Positions 7,660 through 9,913 of a DNA stretch of 9,913 bases are shown here, one piece after another (position 1 is the stretch's first letter; every line of letters starts with the position of its first letter). Source of the DNA: a bacterium. Lineage in GTDB: Bacteria > Actinomycetota > Thermoleophilia > Solirubrobacterales > 70-9. A program made the position numbers and the translations under genes. The notes beneath the pieces are model-generated. The model was given only the letters and a program-made list of their open reading frames with translations, was not told the DNA's origin and did not search any database. The DNA lies in the NCBI GenBank assembly GCA_002919115.1, contig PKER01000290.1:1-9913 (forward strand), read 5' to 3'.

Positions 7660-8904
7660 TCACTCCCCGTCTCCCTCGGCGGGCGCCTCCGCCAGGCTTC
7701 GCTCCAAGAGCTCGAGCTGGACGTCGCTCGCCTTGAGCCTCAGGCCTGGCGTCTCCCATCGAATCCCCCTCTCGCGGGCACCCTCAACCGCAGCGTCGAG
7801 CAGCGCTGCGGTGTCAGCGCCGAGCACAGGCCAACTCGCCGTCGTCTTAGCGATGGGGTCGAGGAGCTCGAACGTGGGCTCCTCCTCGGGAACGAGCAGG
7901 CAGCCAGAGCGCAGGTCGTACCCCCGCTCCACCTGCAGGGCGAGCATGCGCAGAGCAAGCGCCAGAAGGAGGGCCCTACCGGAGACGTCGCGGTCACGGT
8001 CACGCTCTCCCTCGATGGGGAATCGACACTCGCGGATAGCGGGGAGCGAGATCGTCGCGATCTGCAGCGCGTAGCCCGCGGTGATGCCGCCGTGGGACGC
8101 AAGCTGCGGGGTGACGTTCCCGTAGCCCAGGGCCGAGGGCTTGCCTCGCTTCTCCCCGGCGCCAGCGAGGATCGGCTTTCCCTTCTCGTCCTGAGCGGCC
8201 CGCTCCTCATCAAGCACGAACCGGTCGCCGTCTGCGGCGGCATACGTCGGGATCGACGCACTGATTTGATGCACGTCGATGCGGCTCGCAGCCCTCGCGC
8301 CCTCCTCAGCGTCGACAGCGATGATCTCGCTGGCCAGGATCCGTGGCAGCCGCGCCGTGCCCTGTGGATTCTTCGAGCGCGATGCCCATGAACCGAGGAT
8401 CACCGAGGCCGGCGAATGCTCCATCAGCGCCGTGAGGTCGCGGCGCTTCGATGAAGCAAGCGTCTCCCAAAGCTCCGTGTCGCCGAAGCGCTGGCCGTCG
8501 AGATACGCGTCCTCGATCCAAGCGTCGAAGGAGCGGTGCGGGAAACCCAGGGCCGTGTGGACGCCGAACTTCCCTTGGTCCACCCAGATGGTCGGCACCT
8601 CGGCCCGCCCGTCCTCGATCTCCTCGAGGAGGTACTCCTCCATGCGGTTCGCCTGACTGGCGACGCTGTCCAGCGATACGCAGTCGAAGCGTTCGCCCTC
8701 GATCACGCGCCGCTCGCGGACGTAGACGGGGCCGTCGTCCCCCGCGTAGGTCGGGGGCATCAGCTTGGCGCCCGCGCCGCCAGCGGGCTGCAGCCGCGCC
8801 CGCAGCCGGACCGCGCTCGACCTGCCGAGCTCGGTGCCGGGGTCAACGATCTGCTTCAGGGTCCCAAGCAGCGCACTGCCTGACCCTTCGTTCAAATGGG
8901 ACAT
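7660..8904 (-). CDS. csb1: Csb1, Cas7-type backbone subunit of type I-G Cascade
   Basis: This is the first gene of the cas operon, 414 residues, normal for Csb1 (GSU0053-type Cas7). The family signature LDSVASQANRME lies at 78-89. Further Csb1-like blocks are GFPHRSFDAWIEDAY (120-134), VILGSWASRSKNPQGTAR (168-185) followed by SEIIAVD, and LGYGNVTPQLASHGGITAGY (259-278) running into a hydrophobic SLPAIRECRFP strand. Several copies should line up along the crRNA to form the filament that presents the guide. The ATG has a purine-rich upstream stretch (AAAGGGGGGAGAT) as ribosome-binding site. Its 5' flank is the intergenic region shared with the divergent Rrf2 gene, where the operon promoter must lie unless transcription starts within the coding region. 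Confidence 0.94.
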   Translation of the reverse strand: MSHLNEGSGSALLGTLKQIVDPGTELGRSSAVRLRARLQPAGGAGAKLMPPTYAGDDGPVYVRERRVIEGERFDCVSLDSVASQANRMEEYLLEEIEDGRAEVPTIWVDQGKFGVHTALGFPHRSFDAWIEDAYLDGQRFGDTELWETLASSKRRDLTALMEHSPASVILGSWASRSKNPQGTARLPRILASEIIAVDAEEGARAASRIDVHQISASIPTYAAADGDRFVLDEERAAQDEKGKPILAGAGEKRGKPSALGYGNVTPQLASHGGITAGYALQIATISLPAIRECRFPIEGERDRDRDVSGRALLLALALRMLALQVERGYDLRSGCLLVPEEEPTFELLDPIAKTTASWPVLGADTAALLDAAVEGARERGIRWETPGLRLKASDVQLELLERSLAEAPAEGDGE

Positions 8905-8961
8905 ATCTCCCCCCTTTCCGAATCCAAGTCGTTGCTGACAGAGACCACAGGGATCTAGTCC

Positions 8962-8982
8962 TCAGATCTGGCGCAGATCTGA
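8962..8982. promoter_or_regulatory. 21-bp perfect inverted repeat, candidate operator
   Basis: The sequence is TCAGATCT-GGCGC-AGATCTGA, with perfect 8-bp arms and a 5-bp spacer, a form typical of a dimeric regulator's binding site. It lies 57 bp upstream of the csb1 start and 71 bp upstream of the rrf2 start, so a bound protein could affect both. A third GATCT occurs at 8952-8956. It is not followed by a T-run and lies upstream of both genes, so it is not a terminator. The binding protein is unknown; the adjacent Rrf2 regulator is the obvious candidate. Confidence 0.6.
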
Positions 8983-9037
8983 CACAGTCACTGCCTCCTG
9001 TCAAGCGTTCCATCCGGCGCATAACCGACCCCTCGGC

Positions 9038-9043
9038 TAGGAT
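9038..9043 (+). promoter_or_regulatory. Possible -10 box of rrf2 (near-leaderless mRNA)
   Basis: TAGGAT matches TATAAT at 4 of 6 bases, including the key T-A at the start and final T, and would place transcription initiation about 3-4 nt before the ATG at 9054. That start has no well-spaced Shine-Dalgarno; AGGA within this same box is 11 nt away. A leaderless or near-leaderless transcript, common in actinobacteria, would explain this. The dyad CCGA-CCCC-TCGG (9025-9036) abuts the box and could be an operator. No -35 is evident. Confidence 0.3.
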
Positions 9044-9053
9044 TTGTGCCCGG

Positions 9054-9536
9054 ATGCTCTTTTCGACGAAAGCGGAGTACGGCGTTCGCCTCATGGTCGA
9101 GCTCGGGCGGCGCACCGGCGCCGACCCCGAGAACTCGCCGCCGGTCTCGCTGACCGCGGTCGCCGAGGCCGAGGCGCTGCCGCTCTCCTACCTCGAGCAC
9201 CTGGTGGCGAAGCTGCGGATGGCGGGACTCGTCACCTCGGTGCGCGGAGCGCACGGCGGCTACCGGATCGCGCGGCCGCCGGAGGAGATCACCATGATCG
9301 AGGTGGTCCAGGCGCTCGAGGGGCCGATCGCCCCGATGGAGTGTTTCCACCCTGACAGCGAGGGCCGGGTCCTCTGCTCTCATGAAGCCGACAGCCACCG
9401 CGCCTGTGCCACGAAGCTCCTGTGGACGCGCGTGCAAGGCGGCGTGACCCGAGCCCTGGCCGGCACCACGCTCGCGGAGCTCGTCGAGTTCGCCGAGGCC
9501 GGCCCGAGCGTCCCGCTCGCCGCCCAGCCCGCCTAA
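9054..9536 (+). CDS. Rrf2-family (IscR-like) transcriptional regulator, putative Fe-S sensor
   Basis: This 160-residue protein has the standard Rrf2 layout. A winged helix-turn-helix occupies about 1-80: MLFSTKAEYGVRLMVEL at the start, a recognition region ending LSYLEHLVAKLRMAGLV (44-60), then the hallmark SVRGAHGGYRIARP (62-75). VVQALEGP (84-91) follows, then a cysteine region C97-x10-C108-x9-C118 and LLWTRVQ (122-128). Rrf2 proteins such as IscR and NsrR use three cysteines here to bind an Fe-S cluster; the spacing is longer than the IscR pattern. It sits 54 bp upstream of sufC on the same strand, so it probably senses Fe-S status and controls the suf operon. The ATG at 9054 is chosen because the conserved N-terminus starts exactly there; the frame extends upstream through csb1 antisense without meaning. 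Regulation of the divergent cas operon is possible but unproven. Confidence 0.9.
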   Translation: MLFSTKAEYGVRLMVELGRRTGADPENSPPVSLTAVAEAEALPLSYLEHLVAKLRMAGLVTSVRGAHGGYRIARPPEEITMIEVVQALEGPIAPMECFHPDSEGRVLCSHEADSHRACATKLLWTRVQGGVTRALAGTTLAELVEFAEAGPSVPLAAQPA

Positions 9537-9590
9537 GGCGGCCCGACGGCCCAGAAACTGAACACGAACGGAACGGAGACTGAAATACGC

Positions 9591-9913
9591 ATGGCAGACC
9601 TCGAGATTCGGAACTTGCACGTGAGCGTGGAGGACGAGGAGATCCTGCGGGGCGTCGACCTCGAGGTCTCCAAGGGCGAGATCCACGCGCTCATGGGCCC
9701 CAACGGGTCGGGCAAGTCGACCCTCGCGAACGTGATCATGGGGCACCCGGCCTACGAGGTGACCGAGGGCCAGATCGTCTTCCAGGGCGAGGACATCACC
9801 GAGGCCGAGCCGGAGGAGCGCTCCCGCATGGGCCTGTTCATGGCGTTCCAGTACCCGGTCGCGATCCCGGGCGTGACCGTCGCCAAGTACCTGCGCATGG
9901 TCGTGAACGCGCA
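9591..9913 (+). CDS. sufC: SufC, Fe-S cluster assembly ATPase (5' part only)
   Basis: The first 107 codons of sufC are present before the window ends; the full protein is normally about 250 residues. It is an ABC-type ATPase that acts in the cytoplasm with SufB and SufD as the SufBCD scaffold for Fe-S cluster building. The start MADLEIRNLHVSVEDEEILR fits the family. The Walker A motif GPNGSGKST (36-44) is followed by the SufC-typical LANVIMGHPAYEVTEG (45-60), and the Q-loop MAFQYPVAIPGVTV (84-97, Q87) is near-diagnostic. Signature and Walker B motifs lie beyond the window. The ATG has GGAG 12 nt upstream, a longer spacing than usual. It follows the Rrf2 gene by 54 nt, probably in one transcript; sufB and sufD would be expected downstream. 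Confidence 0.95.
   Translation, partial: MADLEIRNLHVSVEDEEILRGVDLEVSKGEIHALMGPNGSGKSTLANVIMGHPAYEVTEGQIVFQGEDITEAEPEERSRMGLFMAFQYPVAIPGVTVAKYLRMVVNA

Larger units (their letters stand above)
8905..9053. promoter_or_regulatory. Divergent promoter region between the cas operon and the rrf2-sufC unit
   Basis: These 149 bp separate the csb1 start (minus strand) from the rrf2 start (plus strand) and must hold promoters for both. They contain a 21-bp dyad at 8962-8982, the small palindrome CAGTCACTG (8985-8993) and CCGA-CCCC-TCGG (9025-9036). Two CTGACA boxes (8935-8940 and 8979-8984) match a -35 consensus at 5 of 6 bases on the plus strand but lack a -10 at normal spacing. No clear minus-strand -10 for csb1 was found, so the exact promoter positions are unresolved. 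Confidence 0.7.

Noticed and set aside
8451..9053. Plus-strand extension of the Rrf2 frame upstream of 9054
   Set aside because: The upstream part is low-complexity Arg/Pro/Ser sequence antisense to csb1, while the conserved Rrf2 N-terminus (MLFSTKAEYG) begins at 9054.
9537..9590. Short GGCC-CGAC-GGCC repeat after the rrf2 stop as a terminator
   Set aside because: The stem is only 4 bp of self-complementary GGCC, with no T-run. The 54-bp gap more likely lies within one rrf2-sufC transcript.
8988..9746. Minus-strand 252-codon open frame across rrf2 and sufC
   Set aside because: It is antisense to two well-recognised genes, has His/Arg-rich composition and no domain signal.

Overview
The window is high-GC bacterial DNA carrying a compact type I-G (formerly I-U) CRISPR-Cas locus beside the start of a suf iron-sulfur assembly operon. 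The GC-rich codon use, GTG starts and the order Rrf2-type regulator then sufC suggest an actinobacterium, possibly of the Thermoleophilia kind. That placement is inference from style and context, not from a marker gene.

Left edge (1-287): the leader-proximal end of a CRISPR array, with two identical 36-nt repeats around one 37-nt spacer. The array runs off the window. A 174-bp leader separates it from cas2. The repeat reads naturally on the minus strand, where it ends in TTGAAGC, so array and cas genes are co-directional.

Middle (288-8904, all minus strand): six tightly packed genes, transcribed as csb1 (Cas7 backbone), csb2 (Cas5-Cas6 fusion), cas3 (helicase with C-terminal HD nuclease), a small protein of about 336 residues in the large-subunit position, a cas4-cas1 fusion, and cas2. 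Junctions are 1-4-nt overlaps or gaps of 12 nt or less, so this looks like one operon running into the array. Csb1 and Csb2 with the small protein would form the crRNA-guided surveillance complex, Csb2 would cut pre-crRNA at the repeat hairpin, Cas3 would destroy bound DNA, and Cas4-Cas1 with Cas2 would acquire spacers. All catalytic motifs that can be checked by eye are present, so the system looks intact.

Right edge (8905-9913, plus strand): a 149-bp divergent intergenic region with a strong 21-bp dyad, then an Rrf2-family regulator with three cysteines and the 5' part of sufC.

The system belongs to a known subtype. The less ordinary points are the small protein where Csx17 or Cas8u2 would be expected, and a promoter region shared with a putative Fe-S-sensing regulator. 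I saw no tRNA, rRNA, insertion sequence or transposon.
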